Assembly: GCF_002979655.1 (NCBI RefSeq)
Contig: NZ_PCPG01000007.1
Location: 82,890 to 146,889 of the forward strand
Origin: Microbacterium sp. MYb45
GTDB taxonomy: Bacteria; Actinomycetota; Actinomycetes; Actinomycetales; Microbacteriaceae
Length of the DNA stretch: 64,000 nucleotides
Direction of reading: 5' to 3'
The number at the start of each line of letters is the position of its first letter. Position 1 is the stretch's first letter. Shown here piece by piece: positions 8,808-17,737 of the stretch. The notes under the pieces are model-generated. The model saw only the letters and a program-made list of their open reading frames with translations. It had not been told where the DNA came from and made no database searches. The position numbers and the translations under genes are program-made.

Positions 8808-8842
8808 GGGCGGCATCTCACGGGGGGAATGAGATGCCGCCC
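8808..8842. repeat. Perfect 13-bp inverted repeat (stem-loop) in divergent region
   Basis: The arms GGGCGGCATCTCA (8808-8820) and TGAGATGCCGCCC (8830-8842) are exact complements separated by 9 nt. It lies between divergent genes, so it is not an ordinary end-of-gene terminator, and it has no T-tract. It could be a large operator, an attenuator in a long 5' leader of either gene, or the terminator of an unseen small transcript. Confidence 0.6.
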
Positions 8843-9062
8843 ACGGCGATGCACGATTGGGGGAATCGGGCATGCCAAGGCCGGAATGAGATTTCGGCTG
8901 TCGTCGAGTGTACGCAAGGCAACCGTCCTGACAAAACCGGTGCGACTACCGACTTTCGGCAGTATGCGATGTGTGGCCCCGCGGATAGATTCACCCTGAC
9001 CGCGCCGTCCACCCCCACGGCCAGGTTCGAACGACCCGAATGCCGCAAAGGAGCGCCTGCCG

Positions 9063-11030
9063 ATGAGCAGCCAGATCGACCACCTTCTCGACGAGACCCG
9101 GCGGTTCGCACCGTCGGAGGAATTCGTCGCCCAGACCATCTCATCGCCCGAACTCTACGAGCGCGCCGCTGCCGATCGCGAGGCGTTCTGGGGCGAGCAG
9201 TCCCGCGACCTGGTGCACTGGCACAAGCCGTTCACGCAGGTTCTCGACTGGACGAACCCGCCGTTCGCGAAGTGGTTCGACGACGGCGAGCTGAACGTGG
9301 CGTACAACTGCCTCGACCGGCACGTCGAAGAGGGCAACGGCGACCGGGTCGCTCTGCACTGGGAGGGTGAGCCCGGGGATTCCCGGCGCATCACTTACGC
9401 CGAGCTGACCGCAGAGGTCAAGCGGGTCGCCAACGTCCTCGAAGGGCTCGGCATCGGCCAGGGCGACCGCGTCGCGATCTATCTGCCCATGATCCCCGAG
9501 GCGATCGCCTCGATGCTCGCCGTCGCCCGCGTCGGTGCGATCCACTCCGTGGTGTTCGGCGGATTCAGCGCCGACAGCCTCCGCTCACGCATCGACGACG
9601 CCGGAGCGAAGCTCGTCATCACCGCTGACGGCGGCTACCGCAAGGGCCGGGTGTCCGCTTTGAAGCCGGCGGTGGATCAGGCGCTCGCCGACCGTGGCGA
9701 GGGCGAGCAGCAGACCGTCGAGCACGTCCTGGTCGTCCGGCGCGGCGAGAACGAGGTGGACTGGGTCGAGGGACGCGACCTGTGGTGGCACGACGTGGTT
9801 CCCGCGGCGTCCGCCGAGCACACGGCCCAGGCCTTCCCCGCGGAGAACCCGCTGTTCATCCTCTACACGTCGGGCACCACCGGGAAGCCCAAGGGCATCC
9901 TGCACACCTCGGGCGGTTACCTCACCCAGGTCGCGTACTCGCACAAGTACGTGTTCGACCTGCATCCGGAGACCGACGTCTTCTGGTGCACGGCCGACAT
10001 CGGATGGATCACCGGACACAGCTACGTCACCTACGGTCCGCTCGCGAACGGCGCGACCCAGGTGCTCTACGAAGGCACGCCGGACGCCCCGCACCCCGGC
10101 CGCTGGTGGGAGATCATCGAGAAGTACAAGGTCTCGATCTTCTACACCGCGCCGACGGCGATCCGTTCGTTCATGAAGATCGGCCGCAGCGTGCCGAAGA
10201 AGTTCGACCTGTCGTCGCTGCGACTGCTCGGTTCGGTGGGTGAGCCCATCAACCCCGAGGCGTGGATGTGGTACCGCGAGGTCATCGGTGCCGGCAAGAC
10301 GCCGATCGTCGACACGTGGTGGCAGACCGAGACCGGAGCGATCATGGTCTCGGCCCTCCCCGGCGTCACCGAGACCAAGCCCGGATCCGCGCAGGTTCCG
10401 CTTCCGGGGATCTCGATCGATGTCGTCGACGAGCAGGGTGTCGAGGTCGGCAACGGCAACGGCGGACTCCTCGTGATCACCGAGCCCTGGCCGAGCATGC
10501 TGCGCGGCATCTGGGGCGACCCGGAGCGTTACCGCGAGACGTACTGGGAGAAGTTCGAGGACCAGGGTTACTACTTCGCGGGTGATGGAGCCCGACTCGA
10601 CGAGGACGGCGACCTGTGGCTGCTCGGCCGCGTCGACGACGTCATGAACGTCTCGGGGCACCGTCTCTCCACGGCGGAGATCGAGTCGTCGCTGGTCGCG
10701 CACGAGGCGACCGCCGAAGCCGCCGTGGTCGGCGCGTCGGACGAGACGACCGGACAGGCGGTGGTGGCCTTCGTCATCATCAAGGAGAGTTACCTCGCCG
10801 AGCATGAGCCCGCGGGCCTCGCCCAGCTGCTGCGCCTGTGGGTCGGAGAGCAGATCGGGGCGATCGCCCGCCCGCGCGACGTGTACATCGTGGGCGAGCT
10901 GCCGAAGACCCGCTCCGGCAAGATCATGCGACGTCTCCTGCGTGACGTCGCCGAAGGCCGCGAGGTCGGGGACACGACGACGCTGGCCGACACCGCGGTG
11001 ATGAGCATCATCTCGGCGCAGGTCAAGTAG
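9063..11030 (+). CDS. acs: Acetyl-CoA synthetase (AMP-forming)
   Basis: This 655-residue enzyme activates acetate to acetyl-CoA through acetyl-AMP. It has the AMP-binding motif YTSGTTGKPKG, the substrate-pocket region WWQTETG, and the C-terminal hinge and catalytic loop TRSGKIMRR whose Lys (residue 620) is the residue regulated by acylation in this family. The length is typical. RBS AAAGGAG precedes the ATG by about 9 nt. It is a single-gene unit ended by the hairpin at 11045-11085. The ackA-pta pair at 31894-35228 provides the low-affinity acetate route, so both acetate pathways are encoded in this window. Confidence 0.97.
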   Translation: MSSQIDHLLDETRRFAPSEEFVAQTISSPELYERAAADREAFWGEQSRDLVHWHKPFTQVLDWTNPPFAKWFDDGELNVAYNCLDRHVEEGNGDRVALHWEGEPGDSRRITYAELTAEVKRVANVLEGLGIGQGDRVAIYLPMIPEAIASMLAVARVGAIHSVVFGGFSADSLRSRIDDAGAKLVITADGGYRKGRVSALKPAVDQALADRGEGEQQTVEHVLVVRRGENEVDWVEGRDLWWHDVVPAASAEHTAQAFPAENPLFILYTSGTTGKPKGILHTSGGYLTQVAYSHKYVFDLHPETDVFWCTADIGWITGHSYVTYGPLANGATQVLYEGTPDAPHPGRWWEIIEKYKVSIFYTAPTAIRSFMKIGRSVPKKFDLSSLRLLGSVGEPINPEAWMWYREVIGAGKTPIVDTWWQTETGAIMVSALPGVTETKPGSAQVPLPGISIDVVDEQGVEVGNGNGGLLVITEPWPSMLRGIWGDPERYRETYWEKFEDQGYYFAGDGARLDEDGDLWLLGRVDDVMNVSGHRLSTAEIESSLVAHEATAEAAVVGASDETTGQAVVAFVIIKESYLAEHEPAGLAQLLRLWVGEQIGAIARPRDVYIVGELPKTRSGKIMRRLLRDVAEGREVGDTTTLADTAVMSIISAQVK

Positions 11031-11044
11031 GACTCCCCCATAGA

Positions 11045-11085
11045 CGAAGAACGCGCCTTCCCGATCCGGGGAGGCGCGTTCTTCG
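11045..11085. terminator. Bidirectional terminator between acs and ridA
   Basis: Arms of 14 bp (11045-11058 and 11072-11085) are perfectly complementary around a loop that can itself pair. It lies 15 nt after the acs stop and 34 nt before the ridA stop on the opposite strand, so it can serve both. Confidence 0.85.
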
Positions 11086-11118
11086 TGTGCGGCACGGACG
11101 TGCCGGATGGCCGAATGC

Positions 11119-11577
11119 TCAGGCGAGGATGAAGGTCACTTCGACCTCGACCGGGCTGCCGAGGGGAAGCTCCGCCACACCCACGGCCGCACGCGCATGA
11201 CGCCCGGCGTCGCCGAAGATCTCGCCGAGGACCTCGCTGGCGCCGTTGATGACGCCCGGCTGCCCCGTGAAGTCTGCGGCGGAGGCGACGAAGCCGCCCA
11301 CGCGGAGCACTCCGCCGATGCGGTCGACGCCGCCCGCGGCATCCGCTGCCGCGGCAAGGGCGTTCAACGCACAGGTGCGCGCATACGCCTTCGCGTCTTC
11401 CGCCGAGACCTCGGCGCCGACCTTGCCGAGGGCAGGGAGCGCACCGGAGACGAACGGGAGCTGGCCCGAGGTGTAGACGAGACCGTCGTGCACGACCGCC
11501 GGGACGTAGGCGGCGACGGGAGCGGCGACCGCGGGCAGCTCGATGCCGAGTTCGGCGAGGCGGGCGGAGACGCTCAT
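11119..11577 (-). CDS. RidA/YjgF-family enamine/imine deaminase
   Basis: A 152-residue RidA superfamily protein. RidA enzymes hydrolyse reactive enamine/imine intermediates released by PLP enzymes. Visible family features are VYTSGQLPFVSG near the N-terminal third, the central Cys in ARTCALNALAAA, and the C-terminal AELPLGSPVEVE segment; the Arg of the classical active site appears replaced or shifted (RHARAAVGVAELP). It belongs to the longer LOACtype group rather than the 128-residue E. coli type, so catalytic activity is not assured. ATG at 11577 overlaps the upstream gene's stop (ATGA). Confidence 0.85.
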   Translation of the reverse strand: MSVSARLAELGIELPAVAAPVAAYVPAVVHDGLVYTSGQLPFVSGALPALGKVGAEVSAEDAKAYARTCALNALAAAADAAGGVDRIGGVLRVGGFVASAADFTGQPGVINGASEVLGEIFGDAGRHARAAVGVAELPLGSPVEVEVTFILA

Positions 11578-11798
11578 GCCTGGCCTCCCTCGAACTGACG
11601 GGCGGCCTGCTCCGCCGCGGCCAGACCGGCGTTGGCGGAGGCATCCGCGTTCACCGGACGCTTCAGGTAGGCGACGAGACCGCCTTCGGGACCCTGCACG
11701 ACCTGCACGAGCTCCCAGCCCTGCTTGCCCCAGTTGTTGAGGATGGCTGCCGTGTTGTGGATCAGCAGCGGCGTGGTGAGGTACTCCCACGTGGTCAT
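11574..11798 (-). CDS. Small DUF4177-like protein
   Basis: A 74-residue soluble protein, MTTWEYLTTPLL followed by NNWGKQGWELVQVV, which is the short WEY...GxxGWELV pattern of DUF4177-like proteins. Function is unknown. It is the promoter-proximal gene of a two-gene unit with the RidA protein and is divergent from the PBP gene, with 88 bp between the two starts. Confidence 0.8.
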   Translation of the reverse strand: MTTWEYLTTPLLIHNTAAILNNWGKQGWELVQVVQGPEGGLVAYLKRPVNADASANAGLAAAEQAARQFEGGQA

Positions 11799-11886
11799 GG
11801 CACTCCTGTCGATCGGGGCGCGACACCGTGATTGCGGGCCGGCTCGTCAAAGGTGGTATTCAGGGAACTCCCCTACGATCAAGCGT

Positions 11887-14445
11887 ATGCCCCAAAAGAA
11901 TCGCACGGTGAGAGGCGTGCTCGGCGGTCTCGTCGGGCTCGTCGGCTTGAGCGCCGTCGCCGGCCTCCTGGTCGCTGCCAGCGTCACGCCCGTCCTCACC
12001 ATGACCGGTCTCGCCGGCGCCCAGGCACTGACTCTCTTCGACCAGCTCCCCGAGAACCTCAACCCGGGTACACCGATGGAGCAGTCGACGATCTACGCCA
12101 CGGACCCCGACGGCAAGCCGGTCGAACTGGCCTCTTTCTACGAGCAGAACCGCATCCCGGTCACGTACGAGCAGGTGGCCCCCGTGCTGTACGACGCCAT
12201 CCTCTCCAGTGAGGACAAGAGCTTCTACAGCCACGGCGGCGTCAACCTCGGCGCGACCGTGAAGGCGCTCGTCGACAACGTGCGCGGCACCTCCAGCCGA
12301 GGCGCTTCCACGATCAGCCAGCAGTACGTGAAGAACGTGCTGATCCAGGAGTGCGAGCAAGACGTCAACCGCGCCTCCGAGACCTACACGGACGACCTGC
12401 GCAAGTGCTTCGAAGACGCGACCAACGCCAGCGGTAACGAGGGCATCGAACGCAAGCTGCAGGAGATGCGCTACGCGATCCAGGTCGAGAAGGACTTCTC
12501 CAAGAACGACATCCTGCTCGGATACCTGAACATCGCGAACTTCGGCGGCACGGTGTACGGCATCGAAGCCGCATCGAAGTACTACTTCAGCACGAGTGCC
12601 GCGAAGCTCACGGTCGCGCAGGCGGCGACCTTGGCCGGCATCGTGCAGAACCCCAACACGTACCGCATCGACATGCCGCAGGGCACCACGACGAACGAGG
12701 CCGGTGAGGCGCTGAACACCGCCGACAGCGGCTACTCGCTCACAAAGGACCGTCGCCATTACGTGCTGGGCCGCATGCTCGCCGACGGCAAGATCACCCA
12801 GGCGCAGTACGACGAGGCGGATGCCTCCGAGATCACACCGACGCTGAAGCAGCCCACGCAGGGCTGTGCGGCGGCCGGCGTCAACGCCTACTTCTGCCAG
12901 TATGTGCGGTCGATCGTGCTCGACGACGAAGCATTCGGTAAGACTCCCCAGGACCGCGCCGACCTGCTCCGTCGCGGCGGCCTGAAGATCTACACCTCGC
13001 TGGACTACAACATTCAGAATCCGGCCGCACAGGCGATGCGCGACATCGTCCCGGCGAACTACGACAACGACTACTTCGGCGCTGCCGGCGTCTCGATCGA
13101 GGTCGGCACCGGTCGCATCCTGTCGATCACGCAGAACACGCAGTTCGACGAGACCACCACCGACGATCTCGGGAAGACCTCGCTCGTCTTCGCCGGCGAC
13201 CAGAAGCACGGCAACTCCGGCGGTTTCCAGGTCGGCTCGGTGTACAAGCTGTTCACGCTGATCGACTGGCTCGAGAAGGGGCACTCCGTCAACGAGGTGC
13301 TCAACGGGCGTGTGCAGACGAACTTGAAGATCCCCGTCTGCGAGAGCCCGCAGACCGCGAACACCAAGGAGATCGGCAACTTCGGCGGCGGCGGCGGCTA
13401 CACCGCGAGCGTCATGGACTTCACGCGACAGTCACTGAACAGCGGCTACTTCGCGATGGCCTCGAAGCTCGACATCTGCGAGATCAACCAGGTTGCCGAT
13501 CGGATGGGTGTCACTCTCGCCAGCGGCAAGAAGGTCACCGACGAGAACGTCCCCTACGACGTGCTCGGCCCGAAGAACATCTCCCCCATCGCCATGGCGA
13601 ACGCCTACGCCACGGTCGCGAGCGGCGGCAAGTACTGCACCCCGCGAGCGATCGACCGCGTGGTCGGCCCCGACGGCGAGGAGCGCGAGCTCCCGGCCGC
13701 ATCGTGCACCGACGGCGTGATCTCGCCTGAGGTCGCCGCAACCGCCGCTTACGCGCTCAAGGGCGTCATGGACGGCGGAACCGGTCGCGACGCGAATCCC
13801 TATGACGGGACCCCGCTGATCGGCAAGACCGGAACGCACGACCGCTGGTCCACCATGATGATCGAGTCCAGCACCGAGGTCGCCACGGCGGTCTGGGCGG
13901 GACGCTGGAAGGGGCAGTCGGACATCTACCAGAAGTGGGCAGGGAACTACCAGCTCAACGGGATGCGCTACCCGCTGGCCAAGGCCGCGCAGGCAGCCGC
14001 CAACGCGACGTACGGGGGGAAGGACTTCCCGCGTCCGGATGACAAGCTCACCCGACGGGTGATGACCGAGGTCCCGAACGTCGTCGGCATGACCGTCGAA
14101 GAGGCGGAGTCGACTCTCAAGAGCCGGGGCTTCGGCGTGTCCGTCGGTGCCGCCGTCGACAGCGACAAGCCCACGAACGTCGTCGTCGCGCAGGACCCGC
14201 AGGGACAGACCGCAGGCGGGTCGACCATCACGATCTCGCCCAGCAACGGCCAGGGCACCACCGTTCCCGCCGGCCTGGTCGGTATGTCTCGATCCGATGC
14301 GTCGGCAGCGCTCACCGCTGCGGGATTCACGTCGATCGCCATCGACAACTCGTGCAACCCGCCGACCGCGGTGGTGTCCGCCACGGACCCGGCACCAGGC
14401 ACGGCGACCAGCAAGTCCACCGCCGTCACCGTGACGTGCAAGTGA
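11887..14445 (+). CDS. Bifunctional penicillin-binding protein (GT51 + transpeptidase + PASTA)
   Basis: The 852-residue class A PBP polymerises and cross-links peptidoglycan outside the membrane. Order: short cytoplasmic N-terminus, transmembrane helix (about residues 12-40), GT51 transglycosylase with SSEDKSFYSHGGVN and GASTISQQYVKN, then the transpeptidase with SVYK (S-x-x-K), SLNSG (SxN) and KTGT, and finally two PASTA repeats (from VPNVVGMTVEEAE and VPAGLVGMSRSDA). PASTA domains suggest septal or muropeptide-linked regulation, as in mycobacterial PonA-type proteins. Start: ATG 11887 gives the basic MPQKNRTVRG head; earlier in-frame starts run into the divergent promoter region. Confidence 0.95.
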   Translation: MPQKNRTVRGVLGGLVGLVGLSAVAGLLVAASVTPVLTMTGLAGAQALTLFDQLPENLNPGTPMEQSTIYATDPDGKPVELASFYEQNRIPVTYEQVAPVLYDAILSSEDKSFYSHGGVNLGATVKALVDNVRGTSSRGASTISQQYVKNVLIQECEQDVNRASETYTDDLRKCFEDATNASGNEGIERKLQEMRYAIQVEKDFSKNDILLGYLNIANFGGTVYGIEAASKYYFSTSAAKLTVAQAATLAGIVQNPNTYRIDMPQGTTTNEAGEALNTADSGYSLTKDRRHYVLGRMLADGKITQAQYDEADASEITPTLKQPTQGCAAAGVNAYFCQYVRSIVLDDEAFGKTPQDRADLLRRGGLKIYTSLDYNIQNPAAQAMRDIVPANYDNDYFGAAGVSIEVGTGRILSITQNTQFDETTTDDLGKTSLVFAGDQKHGNSGGFQVGSVYKLFTLIDWLEKGHSVNEVLNGRVQTNLKIPVCESPQTANTKEIGNFGGGGGYTASVMDFTRQSLNSGYFAMASKLDICEINQVADRMGVTLASGKKVTDENVPYDVLGPKNISPIAMANAYATVASGGKYCTPRAIDRVVGPDGEERELPAASCTDGVISPEVAATAAYALKGVMDGGTGRDANPYDGTPLIGKTGTHDRWSTMMIESSTEVATAVWAGRWKGQSDIYQKWAGNYQLNGMRYPLAKAAQAAANATYGGKDFPRPDDKLTRRVMTEVPNVVGMTVEEAESTLKSRGFGVSVGAAVDSDKPTNVVVAQDPQGQTAGGSTITISPSNGQGTTVPAGLVGMSRSDASAALTAAGFTSIAIDNSCNPPTAVVSATDPAPGTATSKSTAVTVTCK

Positions 14446-15377
14446 CCGCTCGCGGCGCTGCGCACCCGGCCCTCATCGCGCTCGGCGCGGTGGGGGCCGT
14501 CGGTGCCGCCGCAGCGGTCTGGGGCATCGGCATCGAGCGCTACCTGTTCACGGTGCGCGAGGCGACCGCATCCGCGCTCCCTCCCGGTTCGGCCCCCTTG
14601 CGTATCCTGCACGTGTCGGACGCGCACATGGCGCCCTGGCAGCACCGCAAGCAGGACTGGCTGGCCTCGCTCGCCGAACTGGAGCCGGACCTCGTCGTCA
14701 ACACCGGCGACAACCTCGGGCACGCGAACGGCTTGGAAGGCATCCGCCGCGCGTTCGACCCGCTCGCGGGCATCCCCGGGGTGTTCGTGCACGGATCGAA
14801 CGACGTGACCGCTCCGTCTCCCCGCAACCCTCTGCGCTACTTCCTCGGGCCGTCCAAGAAGCAGCCTGAGCCGGAGCACCTCGACACCGCGGCGATGGAC
14901 CGGTACTTCACGGACGAGCTCGGGTGGACCGACCTGAACAACGCCGCGGCGCGTCTCACCCTCGCCGGCACAGCGGTCGACCTCTTCGGCGTGAACGACG
15001 CCCACCGCGACTGGGACCGCCTCGACGTGCTGCCGGACGCCATCGGCGCGCTCGGTCCGCGTGACGCCGGCACACCGATGCTGGGCGTCACCCACGCGCC
15101 CTACCAGCGCGTACTCAACGGATTCATCGACCTCGGCGCCGACGCGATCCTCGGCGGTCACACGCACGGCGGCCAGGTGTGCCTCCCCGGCTACGGCGCC
15201 CTCGTGGCCAACTGCGACATCCCCCTCAAGCAGGCCAAGGGACTGAGCACGTGGACGCACGAGGGCCGCACGGTGCCGCTCAATGTCAGCGCCGGGTGCG
15301 GACACTCGATCTACGCACCGGTCCGCTTCGCCTGCCGCCCCGAGGCGACGCTGCTCACGCTCACCGCGCGGGACTGA
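14442..15377 (+). CDS. Membrane-anchored metallophosphoesterase
   Basis: The 311-residue calcineurin-like phosphoesterase has an N-terminal hydrophobic anchor and the full metal-binding motif series: [28 protein letters not shown] and GGHTHGGQ. The GTG start overlaps the PBP stop (GTGA), coupling it to the cell-wall enzyme. This pairing is common in actinobacteria; the substrate is unknown, though a lipid-linked or wall precursor phosphate is a reasonable guess. Confidence 0.88.
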   Translation: MTARGAAHPALIALGAVGAVGAAAAVWGIGIERYLFTVREATASALPPGSAPLRILHVSDAHMAPWQHRKQDWLASLAELEPDLVVNTGDNLGHANGLEGIRRAFDPLAGIPGVFVHGSNDVTAPSPRNPLRYFLGPSKKQPEPEHLDTAAMDRYFTDELGWTDLNNAAARLTLAGTAVDLFGVNDAHRDWDRLDVLPDAIGALGPRDAGTPMLGVTHAPYQRVLNGFIDLGADAILGGHTHGGQVCLPGYGALVANCDIPLKQAKGLSTWTHEGRTVPLNVSAGCGHSIYAPVRFACRPEATLLTLTARD

Positions 15378-15433
15378 TCGCCGGCTCGATTCGGCGCACG
15401 GAGCATTTCCCTGTAGACTCGGAGGGTTGCAAA

Positions 15434-15511
<78 letters not shown>

Positions 15512-15520
15512 TGACACCGG

Positions 15521-15546
15521 AAGGCCGCCCCCACAGGGGCGGCCTT
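15521..15546 (+). terminator. Intrinsic terminator after tRNA-Pro
   Basis: Arms AAGGCCGCCCC (15521-15531) and GGGGCGGCCTT (15536-15546) with a 4-nt loop, followed by CTCT, 10 nt after the tRNA 3' end. Confidence 0.85.
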
Positions 15547-15583
15547 CTCTGTATGGGGAACACGCAGAAGGGGAAGGGAAAGC

Positions 15584-16060
15584 ATGGGATCTCTGCTTCC
15601 GCCCCCGCGCCGGTTCACCCGCGTGTGGGCTCTCGCTCTCGGCATCCCGTTCCTCATCGGCCTTGCGGCTCTCACCCTCACACCGTCTCGGGTCGAGCAG
15701 GTCATGCCCAATCTCCTCGATCTGACCCTCCACGCCGCGCACCGCCTCGGCTGGGATTCGCTCGACTTCACTCGACTCGAGATCATCGCGAACATCCTGG
15801 TGTTCGTGCCCGTCGGCATCCTCGCCTTCGTCCTGCTCCCCCGCCGGGTGTGGCCGCTCGCCCTGCTGGTCGGGCCGCTGCTGTCGCTCGGGATCGAGAC
15901 CGCGCAGCGCGTGGCGCTCCCGCACCGGGCGGCGACCGTGACCGACGTCGTGGCGAACTCGACCGGCGCGCTCGTCGGCGTCGTGTTCGCCATCCTCTGC
16001 ACACTGCTGCTTGCTTCACGACCCTCCCAGCGGCCACCTTCTAGGCTGGAGACATCATGA
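15584..16060 (+). CDS. VanZ-family membrane protein
   Basis: A 158-residue membrane protein with about four hydrophobic segments and the VanZ signature: an N-terminal helix ending TLTPS, the IIANILVFVPVGILA segment, and GIETAQRVALPHRAATVTDVVANSTGALVG. VanZ proteins of enterococci lower teicoplanin susceptibility, but most chromosomal members are of unknown role, possibly in envelope carbohydrate metabolism. Start ATG 15584 is preceded by a GGGAAGGGAAAG ribosome-binding region. It overlaps the HAD gene by 4 nt (ATGA). Confidence 0.88.
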   Translation: MGSLLPPPRRFTRVWALALGIPFLIGLAALTLTPSRVEQVMPNLLDLTLHAAHRLGWDSLDFTRLEIIANILVFVPVGILAFVLLPRRVWPLALLVGPLLSLGIETAQRVALPHRAATVTDVVANSTGALVGVVFAILCTLLLASRPSQRPPSRLETS

Positions 16061-16812
16061 CCGCGCCCGCACTCGTCGCCTTCGATCTCGATGACACGCT
16101 CGCCCCTTCCAAGGGGCTGATCGACCCGCGCATCGCCGCGCTGCTGCGCAGCCTGCTGCGTTCGGTCGACGTCGCCATCATCTCCGGCGGTAACGAGGCG
16201 CAGTTCCGCAGTCAGGTGCTCTCGCGCCTCGGCGATGCGGATGCCGCCGACCTCGCCCGCCTGCACCTGCTGCCGACATGCGGTACGCGCTACCTCCGCC
16301 ACGACGGGACCGACTTCACACCGGTGTATGCGCACGACCTCAGCGACGAGGACAAGCAGGCCGCGTTGACGGCGCTGCGCGAAGAGGCCGAGCACCTGGG
16401 GCTGTGGGAGGCCGAGCCCTGGGGCGAGATCCTCGAGGACCGCGGCTCGCAGATCACTTTCTCCGCACTGGGGCAGCGCGCGCCGCGCGAGGCGAAGCAC
16501 GACTGGGATCCCACGGGAACCAAGCGCGCGGCTCTTCGTGCCGCGGTCGCCGCCCGCCTTCCCGGACTCGAGGTCCGCTCCGGCGGATCGACATCCATCG
16601 ACATCACCCAGGCCGGCATCGACAAGGCCTTCGGGATGCGGCAGCTCGCCGAGCACACCGGCATCCCTCTCACCGAGATGCTGTTCTACGGCGACCGCCT
16701 CGACGAGGGCGGGAACGACTACCCGGTCCTGGCCATCGGAGTGCCGTCCGTGGCCGTCGACGGCTGGGAAGACACTGCGGACAAGCTCGACGGCCTCCTG
16801 CGGACGCTCTGA
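16057..16812 (+). CDS. HAD-IIB family hydrolase (phosphomannomutase/sugar-phosphatase-like)
   Basis: A 251-residue HAD protein. Motif I is FDLDDTLAPSKG, motif II IISGG, and the late motifs are the Lys in GIDKAFGM and the acidic FYGDRLDEGGNDYPV. The cap domain sits between motifs II and III (type IIB), and the DxDDTLxxSKG form with SGGSTSIDIT is close to the eukaryotic-type phosphomannomutase and sucrose-phosphatase branch. Substrate is likely a hexose phosphate or nucleoside-sugar product; this is an inference. It overlaps the VanZ-like gene by 4 nt. Confidence 0.85.
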   Translation: MTAPALVAFDLDDTLAPSKGLIDPRIAALLRSLLRSVDVAIISGGNEAQFRSQVLSRLGDADAADLARLHLLPTCGTRYLRHDGTDFTPVYAHDLSDEDKQAALTALREEAEHLGLWEAEPWGEILEDRGSQITFSALGQRAPREAKHDWDPTGTKRAALRAAVAARLPGLEVRSGGSTSIDITQAGIDKAFGMRQLAEHTGIPLTEMLFYGDRLDEGGNDYPVLAIGVPSVAVDGWEDTADKLDGLLRTL

Positions 16813-16864
16813 CCTCGGGGGCGTCCTGCGACGTTCTGCCGCCCCCTGGTCCTAACATGGCGTC

Positions 16865-17707
16865 ATGGATGCCCTGCTGATCGTCGTCATCACCGCCGCG
16901 GTCGCCAGCGCCGTGTGCTGGATCCTCTCCCTGATCACACGCGACACCTCGTGGGTCGACCGGGCATGGTCGATCGTTCCCGTGGTCTACGTGTGGATCT
17001 TCGTGGCCGGCGCCTTCGCGCACGGCGACGGCTCCGTGCGTGTCGTACTCATGGGGGTGCTCGCGACCGCCTGGGGAGCACGCTTGACCTTCAACTTCGC
17101 GCGCAAGGGCGGCTACACGGGCGTGGAGGACTACCGGTGGGCGATCCTGCGCGGGCGCATGCGCCCGTGGCAGTTCCAGGTCTTCAACGTGCTGTTCATC
17201 ATCGGCTACCAGATGACGCTGCTCGTGCTCATCACGCTGCCCGCCCTGGTCGCGGCCGAGCATCCCGCAGCCCTCACCGGGTGGGATGCACTGTTCGTCG
17301 CTGCGTTCCTCGGGTTCCTCATCGGCGAGACCGTGGCCGATCAGCAGCAGTGGCGCTTCCACCAGCGCAAGAAAGAGGCAGGGGGCACGCTCGCCCCGGG
17401 GTTCCTGACGACGGGGCTGTTCCGCTTCAGCCGCCACCCGAACTTCTTCTTCGAGCAGGCGCAGTGGTGGGCGTTCTACGCGCTCGGGGCGACGGCGGCG
17501 GTCGCCGGCGGTGCGGGCTTCGTCGGCGGGGCGCTCAACCCGACCATCGTCGGTCCCGCCCTGCTGACGGTGCTGTTCATCGGGTCGACCATCTTCACGG
17601 AGTCGATCACCGCATCCAAGTACCCGGCCTACGCGGAGTACAAGCGCTCGACCTCGATGCTCATCCCGTGGCCGCCGCGTGCGCGCGCCGTGGTCCCGCA
17701 GTCCTGA
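16865..17707 (+). CDS. DUF1295 membrane protein (steroid-reductase-like fold)
   Basis: The 280-residue integral membrane protein has six or seven hydrophobic segments and the DUF1295 hallmarks: TRDTSWVDRAWSIVPVVYVW at the N-terminus, NFARKGGYTGVEDYRW, and the C-terminal LFRFSRHPNFFFEQAQWW plus KYPAYAEYKRSTSMLIPWPP. The RHPNFF stretch is the cofactor-binding pattern shared with sterol reductases and isoprenylcysteine methyltransferases. Natural substrate unknown. It is convergent with the lactate dehydrogenase-like gene, 30 bp away, with no clear terminator between them. Confidence 0.9.
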   Translation: MDALLIVVITAAVASAVCWILSLITRDTSWVDRAWSIVPVVYVWIFVAGAFAHGDGSVRVVLMGVLATAWGARLTFNFARKGGYTGVEDYRWAILRGRMRPWQFQVFNVLFIIGYQMTLLVLITLPALVAAEHPAALTGWDALFVAAFLGFLIGETVADQQQWRFHQRKKEAGGTLAPGFLTTGLFRFSRHPNFFFEQAQWWAFYALGATAAVAGGAGFVGGALNPTIVGPALLTVLFIGSTIFTESITASKYPAYAEYKRSTSMLIPWPPRARAVVPQS

Positions 17708-17737
17708 GACGGAGAGGCCACCGCGCGGCCGCCGCGA

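Larger units (their letters stand above)
8663..9062. other. Divergent intergenic region between tadA and acs
   Basis: About 400 bp without a convincing gene; frames here lack start signals and family similarity. It must hold the promoters of the Tad operon (leftward) and acs (rightward). It contains two conspicuous symmetric elements described separately: a 12-bp palindrome at 8788-8799 and a 13-bp-arm inverted repeat at 8808-8842. The acs ribosome-binding site AAAGGAG lies at about 9047-9053. Confidence 0.7.
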
